Shown: in pieces, positions 5,723-13,505 of the stretch
How the letters are laid out: each line of letters starts with the position of its first letter
Numbering within the stretch: position 1 is the first letter of the stretch
Program-made: the position numbers and the translations under genes
Origin: Kitasatospora phosalacinea
GTDB taxonomy: Bacteria; Actinomycetota; Actinomycetes; Streptomycetales; Streptomycetaceae
Assembly (NCBI RefSeq): GCF_000717185.1
Contig: NZ_JNYE01000017.1
Location: 1-64,000, forward strand
Direction: 5' to 3'
Length of the DNA: 64,000 nt
Notes under the pieces: generated by a model
Told to the model about the DNA's origin: nothing
Database searches by the model: none
What the model saw: only the letters and a program-made list of their open reading frames with translations

Positions 5723-7615
5723 GTGTTCCGGATGCCCCGAGCCGCTGCCGCGGCCGCCGCGACGGCCCTGGTCGCCACCGTGCTGGGGGCGGCTCCGGCC
5801 GCCACCGCCGGTGCCCCGGCCGCCACCGCCGACACCCCGGACGGCGATCGACTGCAACGCCAATTCGCCTCCGCCGCAGCCGAGTTCGGCGTACCGGAGG
5901 ACCTCCTGCTGGCGCTGGCCTACCAGCAGACCCGGTGGGAGTCGCACGGCGGCGCGCCCAGCACCACCGGCAACTACGGAGTGGCCGGGCTGACCCGGGT
6001 CGACCCGGCCGCCGTCCCGGCCGGTGCGGACGGCCCGCAGTTGCACACGCTGGACGCCGCCGCCGCGCTGGTCGGCCGCCCCGCCGGGGAGCTGGCGGCC
6101 GACCCGGCGCAGAACCTGCGCGGCGCCGCCGCGCTGCTGGCGCACTACCAGCGGGAGGCCGGCCGGGCGCCGGACGGCGACCCGGGCGCCTGGTACCCGG
6201 CGGTGGCCCGGTTCGGCGGGAACGCGCGCAGCCCGTTCGCCGACCGGGTGTTCGCGACCCTGCGCACCGGCGCCGAACGCACCACCGCCGACGGCCGCCA
6301 CGTCCGCCTCGCCGCCTCCCCCGCCCTGCGCGTCGACCGGCCGGCCGAACCGCCCGCCGACACCACCGACACCGCCGAGCCCCGGGGCGCCGCGGCCGTC
6401 GCCGACTGCCCGGCCGGGCTGGACTGCGACTTCCGCCCGGCCGCGTACGCGCTGACCGACCCGAAGGACCCGACCTCGTACGGCAATTACACCGAGGCGA
6501 ACCGTCCGGCCGACGGCCAGCGGATCCAGTACGTCGTGCTGCACGACACCGAGGGCGGCTACGACGGCTCGCTCGCCACCTTCCGCAACCCGAGCAGCCA
6601 GGCCAGCGCGCACTACCTGGTGCGCTCCTCGGACGGGCACGTGACGCAGCTGGTGGACAACGGGGACGTGGCCTGGCACGCCGGGAACAAGACCTTCAAC
6701 ATGCACGGCATCGGGATCGAGCACGAGGGCTACGCCTTCCCGAAGGACCGGCCGACCTGGTACTCGGAGCAGCTGTACCAGTCCTCCGCCGCGCTGGTGC
6801 GGCACCTGGCGGCGCGCTACGGCGTCCCGCTGGACCGGGAGCACGTCCTCGGGCACGACGACGTGCCGGGGCCGGTGCAGGCGAACGTCGCCGGGATGCA
6901 CTGGGACCCGGGCACCTTCTGGGACTGGGCGCACTACCTGGAGCTGCTGGGCGCCCCGCTGCCCGGCCCGAGCGGGCCGCCCGCGGTCGGCGAGACGGTC
7001 GTGGTCTCCCCCGCGTTCGACACCAACCGCCCCCCGGTGAACGGAACTTCGGACCGTCCGGAGAACTTCGTCTACCTGCGCACCGGCCCGTCCCCGGACG
7101 CCCCGCTGCTGAACGGCGGCACCCGGGACGCCTCCGACTGGCGGGACAAGGCCGTCACCGGCGCCCGGTACGTGGTCGCGGAGGTCGCGGGCGACTGGAC
7201 GGCGATCTGGTACGACGGGCAGAAGGCCTGGTTCGCGAACCCGGGCGGATCCGCCGCCGTCCGCGACACCCGCCCCGGCCGGACGGTGCTCACCCCGCGG
7301 CCCGGCGCGGCCGCGATCCCGGTGTACGGCCGCGCCTACCCGGAGGCCGCCGCGTACCGGGGCCACCCGTCGATCCCGGTGCAGCAGGTGGTGCCACTGT
7401 CGGCGACCGTCCCGGCCGGGCAGGCGTACCCGGCCGCGGACGCCGAGCCGGTGCGGGGCGACTTCTACTACGCGCGGAACATCGGCGGCGACGCGCCGGA
7501 GGACCGCACCCTGGTGGTCGGCTGCGACGCGTACTACCCGGTCCGCTACAACCACCGGCTGGCGTACCTCAAGTCGACCGACGTGCAGGGCGGTTCGGCG
7601 AAGCCGGTCTGCTGA
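5723..7615 (+). CDS. Secreted N-acetylmuramoyl-L-alanine amidase with N-terminal lysozyme-like domain
   Basis: 630 residues; GTG 5723 chosen because AGGAGGA (5712-5718) is five bases away. A signal peptide covers about 1-33. Residues 45-160 look like a lysozyme/SLT-type domain (EFGVPEDLLLALAYQQTRWE, NYGVAGLTRV), with a Trp-Glu pair at the expected acid position. Residues 265-385 form an Amidase_2/PGRP domain: YVVLHDTEGG has the first zinc His (274), WHAG contains His319, and VLGHDDVPG contains His378. The C-terminal 230 residues contain SH3-like pieces ending in DFYYARNIGG. It probably cleaves peptidoglycan outside the cell. Transcribed alone. Confidence 0.88.
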   Translation: MFRMPRAAAAAAATALVATVLGAAPAATAGAPAATADTPDGDRLQRQFASAAAEFGVPEDLLLALAYQQTRWESHGGAPSTTGNYGVAGLTRVDPAAVPAGADGPQLHTLDAAAALVGRPAGELAADPAQNLRGAAALLAHYQREAGRAPDGDPGAWYPAVARFGGNARSPFADRVFATLRTGAERTTADGRHVRLAASPALRVDRPAEPPADTTDTAEPRGAAAVADCPAGLDCDFRPAAYALTDPKDPTSYGNYTEANRPADGQRIQYVVLHDTEGGYDGSLATFRNPSSQASAHYLVRSSDGHVTQLVDNGDVAWHAGNKTFNMHGIGIEHEGYAFPKDRPTWYSEQLYQSSAALVRHLAARYGVPLDREHVLGHDDVPGPVQANVAGMHWDPGTFWDWAHYLELLGAPLPGPSGPPAVGETVVVSPAFDTNRPPVNGTSDRPENFVYLRTGPSPDAPLLNGGTRDASDWRDKAVTGARYVVAEVAGDWTAIWYDGQKAWFANPGGSAAVRDTRPGRTVLTPRPGAAAIPVYGRAYPEAAAYRGHPSIPVQQVVPLSATVPAGQAYPAADAEPVRGDFYYARNIGGDAPEDRTLVVGCDAYYPVRYNHRLAYLKSTDVQGGSAKPVC

Positions 7616-7651
7616 CGGGCGGACGGGCGGACGGACGGGCGGACGGACAGG
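7616..7651 (+). repeat. GGAC/GGGC tetranucleotide repeat
   Basis: A short run of alternating CGGGCGGACGGA units directly follows the amidase stop codon. It separates two converging genes and has no clear hairpin, so the boundary between their transcripts is not obvious. Confidence 0.7.
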
Positions 7652-7659
7652 CGGCCCGG

Positions 7660-8691
7660 TCACTTCCGGCGCAGCGCCTTGCGGGTGTTGCGCACCCGCC
7701 GGTGCAGCCGCTGGACGTTCGCCAGGGTGTGCACCCGGCCGGCGACGGTCAGCCGGTACTTGAGGCGCAGGAACGGCGGCAGCGCGTCGATCCGGTCGTC
7801 CCCTATCGCGCTGACCAGCCGGGTGACGTGCCGGTGGTAGGCGTAGCGGTAGGCGCGGTCGCCGTCGGGGACGGTCCAGAAGAACATCGGGACCTCCTCG
7901 ACCAGGGTGTTGTGGTCGTAGGCCCGCAGGTGCTCGCGGAAGACCGGCTCGGGGCGGTCGAGCAGCCAGCCGCGGACGAGTTCGATGGAGCGGATCCGGT
8001 CGGCCAGGCCGCGCGGGTCGGTGCGGCGCTGGGTGATCGAGCGGTCGCCGTCCTCGCGGACCCGCCAGTGGTAGACCGGCTCGGACAGCACGTCGACGCT
8101 CTTCGCCAGGAAGTGGTGCGGGACGCTGACCGGGGCGTCCTCGTAGAGCATGCCCTCGGGGTAGTCCAGTCCGGCGGCGTCGTAGAAGGAGCGCCGGTAG
8201 ACCTTGTTCCAGGCGGTGCGGTCGGTGACCAGCGAGGGCAGTTCGCTGACGTGGGTGCGCAGCCGGGTCTCGGCGAACGGGCGCTGGTGCACGTACGAGG
8301 GCCCCAGGCCGGTCGAGCGCAGCCGCAGCACGTTGCCGGTGGCGAAGTCGGAGCCGGTGCCGTCCAGGGTGTCGACCATCAGCCGGTAGGCGTGCGGCGG
8401 CACGACGTCGTCGCTGTCGACGAAGGCCAGGTACTCGGTGCCCGGGTCGAGGTGGCGCACTCCGGCGTTGCGGGCCGCGCCGAGGCCCTGGTTGCGCTGC
8501 CGGACCAGCCGGAACCGCGGGTCGCGCGCGGCGTACTCCTCGGCGACGGCGGCGCTGGCGTCGGTGGAGCCGTCGTCGACCATGACGCACTCCAGGTCGG
8601 CGAACGCCTGGGCGGCGATCGAGTCCAGGCAGGCGGCGAGGTAGCGCTCGACGTTGTACACCGGGACGACGACGGAGAGACGGGGTGCCAT
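7660..8691 (-). CDS. Family 2 glycosyltransferase
   Basis: 343 residues from ATG 8691. The first 110 residues are a GT-A domain: RLSVVVPVYNVERYLAACLD, then VDDGSTDASA, then RNQGLGAARNAGV, and the metal-binding FVDSDDVV (Asp-Ser-Asp). The motif pattern matches GT2 enzymes that use UDP- or CDP-linked donors. The C-terminal ~220 residues contain HWRVREDGDRSIT, which I recall from teichoic-acid and glycerol-phosphate-type transferases, but that is weak. No membrane helix is present. It is a lone gene with a long leader; the acceptor is unknown. Confidence 0.88.
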   Translation of the reverse strand: MAPRLSVVVPVYNVERYLAACLDSIAAQAFADLECVMVDDGSTDASAAVAEEYAARDPRFRLVRQRNQGLGAARNAGVRHLDPGTEYLAFVDSDDVVPPHAYRLMVDTLDGTGSDFATGNVLRLRSTGLGPSYVHQRPFAETRLRTHVSELPSLVTDRTAWNKVYRRSFYDAAGLDYPEGMLYEDAPVSVPHHFLAKSVDVLSEPVYHWRVREDGDRSITQRRTDPRGLADRIRSIELVRGWLLDRPEPVFREHLRAYDHNTLVEEVPMFFWTVPDGDRAYRYAYHRHVTRLVSAIGDDRIDALPPFLRLKYRLTVAGRVHTLANVQRLHRRVRNTRKALRRK

Positions 8692-9162
8692 CGGCTGCGC
8701 GGCCTTTCGGGCTGGGCGCCCGGAATGGCTGGCGGAAGTGCCGCCGGGCGGGGACGCGCGCAGCGTATCCGGGCCGAACCACCTTGCGGGGAACGCCGGA
8801 TGAAGCAGAGGTAGCGGAATTCCGTACTCCGGATCCACGGCGGACGGACGGAGGAGATCCGAGGAAACCCGAGGAGGCCCGCGGCGGGCGGAGTGCGGGC
8901 GGAGTGCGGGCGCGGGCGGAGTGCGGGCGCGGGCGCGGGCGCGGGAACAACCGAGCGCCGCTGCCCACCCCCGTGGGGCAACGGCGCCCGAGCATCCGGA
9001 TGCCGATCCTGCCGACCTGGTCCACGGCGTGTCAACTATCGTGGATTCCCCGCTGCCGCCCGCACCCCGCGAATGACCGATCCCCACGTTTTCCGCACGG
9101 TTTCACCAACGATCGTGCAGAAGGGGACGGACGGGGGATACGCCCGGGGGTACGGAGCCTCT
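8692..9162. other. Intergenic region with repeats and a leftward promoter
   Basis: No convincing gene. From 8884 to 8945 there is a GC-only tandem array built from GCGGGCGGAGT and GCGGGC units. A TTGACA -35 on the minus strand (9030-9035) with CAGGAT at 18 bases (9006-9011) would give the glycosyltransferase gene a ~300-base leader. On the plus strand the ribosome binding site GGAG (9154-9157) belongs to the XRE gene. Confidence 0.6.
9006..9035 (-). promoter_or_regulatory. Leftward sigma-70-type promoter
   Basis: Read on the minus strand, a perfect TTGACA (9030-9035) is followed after 18 bases by CAGGAT (9006-9011). It faces the glycosyltransferase gene and diverges from the XRE-zincin operon. 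Confidence 0.55.
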
Positions 9163-9612
9163 ATGATCCGGCACATGCCCCAGGACACCCCCCGTGCCGG
9201 AGCCCCGGACTTCGCCAGCCGCTTCCGGCGCCTGATAGCGGTGATCTACCCCAAGGACCTCGGCCGTCCCTGGCGGGACAGCGAGATCGCCGAAGGCACC
9301 GGGCTGAGCGGCACCTACATCGGCAACCTGCGCAAGGGCACCCAGAAACCGAGCCTGGAGAACGCCGTCCGGATCGCGAAGTTCTTCGGCGTCCCGCTCG
9401 ACTACTTCTCCGATTCGGAGACCGCCCGCGCGGTGGAGCAGGACCTGCGCAAGATCGAGGCGCTGCGGGACGCCCGGGTCGAGCGGATCGCGATGCGCGC
9501 GGCCGGGCTGCCCCCCGAGATGCAGGACGCCGCACTCACTATTGTGGAGCAGTTGCGGCGGGCCGTGGGCCTGACCGACGGGCAGCCGGACGAGGCCGGC
9601 CCGGCGACGTGA
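9163..9612 (+). CDS. XRE-family helix-turn-helix regulator
   Basis: 149 residues from ATG 9163 with GGAG five bases upstream; an in-frame ATG at 9175 is the alternative. Residues 18-85 form a Cro/cI-type domain: DSEIAEGTGLSGTYIGNLRK is the recognition helix unit, followed by KPSLENAVRIAKFFGVPLDY. The C-terminal part is a charged helix rich in Glu and Arg (EQDLRKIEALRDARVERIAM) that could dimerise or touch a partner. First gene of a four-gene operon whose members overlap by 4, 8 and 4 bases. XRE plus HExxH zincin is the arrangement of ImmR/ImmA-like switches, in which the protease cuts the repressor; that role here is inference. Confidence 0.9.
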   Translation: MIRHMPQDTPRAGAPDFASRFRRLIAVIYPKDLGRPWRDSEIAEGTGLSGTYIGNLRKGTQKPSLENAVRIAKFFGVPLDYFSDSETARAVEQDLRKIEALRDARVERIAMRAAGLPPEMQDAALTIVEQLRRAVGLTDGQPDEAGPAT

Positions 9613-10184
9613 CGGAGCGTCAGCAGGTGCCGCTGGGGAACTGGCGGCTGCCGGAGGAGGTCGACGTGCGCGGTGTGGGCAGCGGACTGGGGCGGACCCG
9701 GCGCCGGATGCGGGGAGTCGCGCGCGACCTGCGCCTGCCGCCCCTGAGCACCGTCGAGGAGCTCTGCGACGCGGTCTCCGCCCACCTGGGCCGGACCATC
9801 CGGATCGCCCCGCGCCGGATGCGGGTCGGCGAACCCTCCGGCTTCGTCGAACGGCTCCCCGCCGAGGACGTCGTCCACGTCGAGGAGGAGACCTCCGGCC
9901 TGCACCGGGCGCACATCGTCTGCCACGAGCTGGCCCACCTGCTCTGCGGCCACCTGCCCGTGCCCGCACCGCACGAACCGGACGCCGCACGGGTCGAACT
10001 GCCCACCATCGACCCGGAGATGGTCCGGCTGGTGCTCGGCCGCTCGCACTACGACGACGCCGCCGAGGAGGAGGCCGAGGTGCTCGGCGCCGAACTGATG
10101 CGCGTCCTGGTGCTCGCCCCCGGCGCCGGCACCACCTCGCAGCTCGCCCCCGCGCTGGAGCACCGCAAGGGACAGCATGTCTGA
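9609..10184 (+). CDS. ImmA/IrrE-like zinc metallopeptidase
   Basis: 191 residues, GTG start overlapping the XRE stop. The central motif HIVCHELAHLLCGH contains HExxH with His106, Glu107 and His110. A run of acids, AAEEEAEVLGAELM around 157-170, is where the third ligand (Glu) of ImmA/IrrE-type zincins is expected. The first 60 residues are basic (GRTRRRMRGVARDLRLP) and may bind the partner or DNA. Relatives in Streptomyces are often labelled toxin or toxin component; I see no reason to prefer that over a protease. The next gene begins inside it (eight-base overlap), so expression is coupled to a membrane protein. Confidence 0.86.
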   Translation: MTERQQVPLGNWRLPEEVDVRGVGSGLGRTRRRMRGVARDLRLPPLSTVEELCDAVSAHLGRTIRIAPRRMRVGEPSGFVERLPAEDVVHVEEETSGLHRAHIVCHELAHLLCGHLPVPAPHEPDAARVELPTIDPEMVRLVLGRSHYDDAAEEEAEVLGAELMRVLVLAPGAGTTSQLAPALEHRKGQHV

Positions 10185-11409
10185 ACTGCCGTACGACCTG
10201 GTCTACCTGGGCATCGGCGGCGCCGCCTGGCTGGTCGCCGCGCTGAAGCTGCGGGCCTGGCGGCGCGACCCGTCCTTCGGGCTGCTGGTGGTCGCCCTGG
10301 CGATCGCCTCCCCCGCCACCGCCTTCCTGCTCGCCTCCCCCGTGCTGTACCGGGCGATCGGGCACCTCACCGGCGTCGGCAACCTCGCCACCCTGTTCGT
10401 CTACCTCGGCATCGTCGGCTTCTCCGCGGCCGCCGTGGTCCTGGCCCTGGTCTGGACCCCGCCCGAGGAGCGCACCGGCAGCCGGGTCTGGGCCCCGCTG
10501 GACGAGCGGCTGCGGCAGCGGGTGCGCCGCCGCACCGCCGTCTTCGCCGCCCTCGTCCCCGTGCTGGCCGCCCTGTTCCTGGTCGGCGGCCCCTACCGGC
10601 CCGAGACCCCGCTCACCTTCGACACCACCTTCGCCCCGCGCACCGCCACCGCCCTGTTCCTCGCCCTCTACCAGGGCCTGTTCGCCTACGCGCTGGTCGA
10701 CATCGGCCGGGTCTGCCTCGGCCACGCCGCCCGCCTCCCGCTCGGCCCGCTGCGCCGCGGCATCCGGCTGATCGCCCTCGGCGCGCTCACCGCCTGCGGC
10801 TACGTCCTGTGCAAGATCGCCGCGATCACGCTCGCCCACGCGGGCGTCGACGGCGCCGAGTGGCTCAGCACCGCCCTCGGCCCGGCCTTCGCCGCCCTCG
10901 GCGCGATCGGCATCACCTGCGGCTTCGCCGGGCCCGCCGCGGCCGCCTGGGCCGCCCGCCGCCGCGACTTCCGCGCCCTGCGCCCGCTCTGGGACCTCGT
11001 CTACCGGGCCGACCGCCGCCTCGCCCTGGAGGGCCCGCCCTCCCCCGCCTGGCGCGAGCGCCTCGCCCTGCGCGACCTCGAGTGGCGCACCACCCGGCGC
11101 GGGCTGGAGATCCGCGACGGCCAGCTGACCCTCCGTCCGTTCGTCGACCCCGGCGCCGTCCACGCCGCGCAGCGCCTGGCCGGGCGCGCCTCGCTCGCCC
11201 CCACCCACCGCGACGCCCTGGTGGTCGCCGCCGCGATGCGCTCCGCCGTCGCCGCCCTCGCCACCGGGGCCGTCCCCCGGCCGCGCGAGGAGCAGCCCGC
11301 CCTGCCCGGCCTGGACACCGCGCCCGACGAGGAGCGCGGCCACCTCGTCCTGGTCGCCGCCTACCTGCGCTCCCCGCTGCTGGACCGCGCGCTGGAACCC
11401 CGCACGTGA
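10177..11409 (+). CDS. Seven-helix membrane protein (MAB_1171c-type, function unknown)
   Basis: 410 residues from ATG 10177. Seven hydrophobic segments fall in residues 5-265 (for example LVYLGIGGAAWLVAALKL, LFVYLGIVGFSAAAVVLALV, ALFLALYQGLFAYALVDIG, GIGITCGFAGPAAAAW-like last helix). The remaining ~145 residues are soluble and start with RRRDFRALRPLWDLVYRADR, then LEWRTTRRGLEIRDGQLTL. This matches my memory of the actinobacterial MAB_1171c family, named as putative transporters without proof. A seven-helix core with a cytosolic tail could equally be a sensor. It is coupled to an XRE regulator, a zincin and an MpaB-like oxygenase, so a signal-transduction role is a reasonable guess. Confidence 0.8.
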   Translation: MSELPYDLVYLGIGGAAWLVAALKLRAWRRDPSFGLLVVALAIASPATAFLLASPVLYRAIGHLTGVGNLATLFVYLGIVGFSAAAVVLALVWTPPEERTGSRVWAPLDERLRQRVRRRTAVFAALVPVLAALFLVGGPYRPETPLTFDTTFAPRTATALFLALYQGLFAYALVDIGRVCLGHAARLPLGPLRRGIRLIALGALTACGYVLCKIAAITLAHAGVDGAEWLSTALGPAFAALGAIGITCGFAGPAAAAWAARRRDFRALRPLWDLVYRADRRLALEGPPSPAWRERLALRDLEWRTTRRGLEIRDGQLTLRPFVDPGAVHAAQRLAGRASLAPTHRDALVVAAAMRSAVAALATGAVPRPREEQPALPGLDTAPDEERGHLVLVAAYLRSPLLDRALEPRT

Positions 11410-12089
11410 GCCCTCCGCCGCCGCCCCCGCGGGACGCCTTCGCCGCCCTCGTCCTGCACCGGCGCCCGCAGCGCGCCCGGGTCGGCCTGACGCTCGGCTT
11501 CGTCCGCACCTTCGCCGTCCCCGAGATCGCCGAAGTCCTCTCCGGCACCGGCAAGTTGGCGTCCGCGCCGAAGGCCCGGGCGAAAGCCACCGGCGCCATG
11601 ATGTTCGCCCTGATCGGCCACGGCGTCGACAGCCCCGCCGGACGCGGGATCGTCGCCGAACTCGCCGCGATGCACCGACTCCCGGGCGTGGACGAGGAGT
11701 TGATGCGCTACGTGCTGGCCTGCTTCACCGTCTGCCCGGCCGAGCACGCCGCCGCCACCCCCGCCGAACGCGGAGCGGCCGCCGCCTTCGCCGCCGCACT
11801 CGCCGCGGCCCTCCGGCTCCCGCCGCTCCCCGGGCCCACCCTGGCCGAGACCGCCGTCTGGATGCGGGAGTTCGAAACCGCCAGGTTCGCCCCCAGCGAG
11901 GCCGGGCACCGACTCTGGCGGGCCGTCGCCCCGCTCTTCGCCGCCCGCCTCCCTGGCCCGCTCGCCCGCCACGCCCCCGCCTTCGGCGCCGCCCTCCTCG
12001 ACCCCCCGTTGCGCACCGCCCTCGCCCTCCCCCGCCCCGCCCTGCCGCTGCGCGCCGCGGCCCGCCTCGCCTTCCACCTCACCCGCTGA
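11406..12089 (+). CDS. MpaB/DUF2236-like oxygenase
   Basis: 227 residues, GTG start overlapping the previous stop by four bases. After a Pro-rich leader, HRRPQRARVGLTLGFVRTFA, then MMFALIGHGVDSPAGRGIVA, match the DUF2236 family that includes latex-clearing protein and the mycophenolic-acid oxygenase MpaB. HRL in IVAELAAMHRLPGV and the downstream LMRYVLACFTVCPAEHA fit heme-binding helices of that family, although I cannot confirm the axial ligands. At ~227 residues it is shorter than typical members (~280-400). Last gene of the operon; a hairpin lies 73 bases on. Confidence 0.75.
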   Translation: MSPPPPPPRDAFAALVLHRRPQRARVGLTLGFVRTFAVPEIAEVLSGTGKLASAPKARAKATGAMMFALIGHGVDSPAGRGIVAELAAMHRLPGVDEELMRYVLACFTVCPAEHAAATPAERGAAAAFAAALAAALRLPPLPGPTLAETAVWMREFETARFAPSEAGHRLWRAVAPLFAARLPGPLARHAPAFGAALLDPPLRTALALPRPALPLRAAARLAFHLTR

Positions 12090-12161
12090 AGAGGCCCGTC
12101 AGGGGTCGGGGAACGGCGGGTCCGAGCTGCTGGCGGCCGGAGCCCATCGGCGTGTCCGTGC

Positions 12162-12193
12162 TGCTCCGGGCCGTGTGAACAGAACCCGGAGCA
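12162..12193 (+). terminator. Hairpin after the XRE-zincin-MpaB operon
   Basis: TGCTCCGGG (12162-12170) pairs with CCCGGAGCA (12185-12193) around a 14-base loop. There is no T run. It is placed to end the operon. Confidence 0.55.
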
Positions 12194-12227
12194 ACGGCGC
12201 GCAACAGCAGTGAACCGTCAGCAGACC

Positions 12228-12283
12228 CGGGCCCGCCGTTCCCCGTGCCCGCCGTTCCCCGGGCCCGCCGTTCCCCGGGCCCC
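12228..12283 (+). repeat. 16-base tandem repeat, 3.5 copies
   Basis: CGGGCCCGCCGTTCCC at 12228-12243 is repeated at 12244-12259 (one change), 12260-12275 and partly at 12276-12283. It lies just past the 3' end of the minus-strand membrane-protein gene. Confidence 0.85.
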
Positions 12284-12295
12284 TGAACGCGCGCC

Positions 12296-12730
12296 CTACC
12301 GGGCGCCGTGCACCCGGCGGTGGCTCCAGAGCAGCAGCCCGAGCAGGATCAGCCCGGAGAGCACCAGGCTCGCCCCGGTGGGCCAGCCCGCGAACGGCAG
12401 GGCGGGGAAGAGCACCGCGACCACGCCCGCACCGATCAGGCCGAGTCCGGCGAGGACGGAGCCCGCGATCCGCCAGCCCGAGGCGACGCTCGCCTCGACG
12501 CCCTGCATGGCCTTGGCCCGTACCGGTTCCACGAAGCGGGCGAAGGCCGGCACCGCGCGGGCGACGAGGACCAGGCCCGCCAGCAGGAGGAGCATGCCGG
12601 GGCCGGGCAGGATCAGCAGCACCACGCCCAGCGCGATGAGAGCCGTCCCGGCCACGCCGAAGGCCACCCGGGCCACCGGATGGACCGACGTGGGGTCCGC
12701 TTTGTACCCGGGACGCTGCTGCTCGCTCAT
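12296..12730 (-). CDS. Small membrane protein with PGPG motif (TIGR02611/PGPGW type)
   Basis: 144 residues from ATG 12730. Two hydrophobic pairs are visible: AFGVAGTALIALGVVLLIL running into LPGPGMLLLLAGLVLVARA (residues ~25-65), and GSVLAGLGLIGAGVVAVLF plus GASLVLSGLILLGLLLW (~95-138). The PGPG turn between helices one and two is the family hallmark. Members are conserved in actinobacteria with no assigned role. It is divergent from a broken hydrolase gene. Confidence 0.85.
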   Translation of the reverse strand: MSEQQRPGYKADPTSVHPVARVAFGVAGTALIALGVVLLILPGPGMLLLLAGLVLVARAVPAFARFVEPVRAKAMQGVEASVASGWRIAGSVLAGLGLIGAGVVAVLFPALPFAGWPTGASLVLSGLILLGLLLWSHRRVHGAR

Positions 12731-12742
12731 CAGCCCACCCTA

Positions 12743-13424
12743 ACCGGACGGCCCGCGGTTCCCGGCGTACCCGGCCCCACCGCTCCCACCGGCGCCCCCG
12801 CCCCCGCCCCCGCCCCCGCCGCGGCCCCGGCCGACGTCCTGGTCATGGTGCACGGCACCGGCTCGGGCGCCGAGGGCGCCTCCGGCCACCTGGTCGAGCA
12901 CTTCAGCGCCGACCGCAAGGGCGTCCTGCCGGGCTTCGCGGGCTGCGGCGAGTCCGTCGACGACGGCGGCGGGCTGACGCCCGAGCTGACGCCCGAACTG
13001 CTCGCGGAGCAGATCGTCGCCGTGATCGAGGCCGAGGGGGGGCGAGCCGGTCGACCTGGTGGGCTCCTCGCCGGGCGCGGTGGTCGCCGCCACCATAGCC
13101 GCGCACCGCCCCGACCTGGTGCGCCGACTGGTCCCGACCGCGGGCCGGGCCCGGCCCGACCCCCCGTACCCGACCACCCGCATGACCACCCGCATGACCA
13201 CCTGGGCCGGGCTCGCCGACGACCTGCGCCCGCTGCTGCCGCGGGTCACCGCCGAGACCCCGGTGACCGGCTGCACCAAGGACGGCACCGTCCGCTTCGC
13301 CCTCACCCGCGAGCTCGCCGACGCCGTCCCCGGCGCCCGCTTCGAGGCCCTGGAGAGCGGCCACGTGGTGGTCCACGAGCAGCCCGGGGCCTTCGTGGCG
13401 CTGGTCGCCGGGTTCACCGCCTGA
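12743..13424 (+). pseudogene. Broken alpha/beta hydrolase
   Basis: Two frames together give one alpha/beta-hydrolase-like protein. Frame one reads DVLVMVHGTGSGAEGAS through EQIVAVIEAEGG. A run of seven G (13036-13042) then shifts the frame; with six G the protein would continue EPVDLVGSSPGAVVAATIA to HVVVHEQPGAFVALVAGFTA at 13424. GSSPG would hold the nucleophile Ser and the final GH the catalytic His. No ATG, GTG or TTG with a ribosome binding site is present upstream, where the frame is a Pro/Ala tract. So both the start and the frame are broken. A sequencing error in the G run could explain the shift but not the missing start. Confidence 0.75.
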
Positions 13425-13450
13425 CCGCGGCCCGGCCGCCGCAACGGCCG

Positions 13451-13483
13451 GGGCGCTCCCCCGCAACCACCGGGGGAGCGCCC
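13451..13483. terminator. Terminator hairpin between converging genes
   Basis: GGGCGCTCCCCC (13451-13462) pairs perfectly with GGGGGAGCGCCC (13472-13483), a 12-13 base-pair stem. It ends both the hydrolase remnant and the NlpC-P60 gene. Confidence 0.8.
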
Positions 13484-13505
13484 TGACGCTTGTTCACCTA
13501 CCGGG

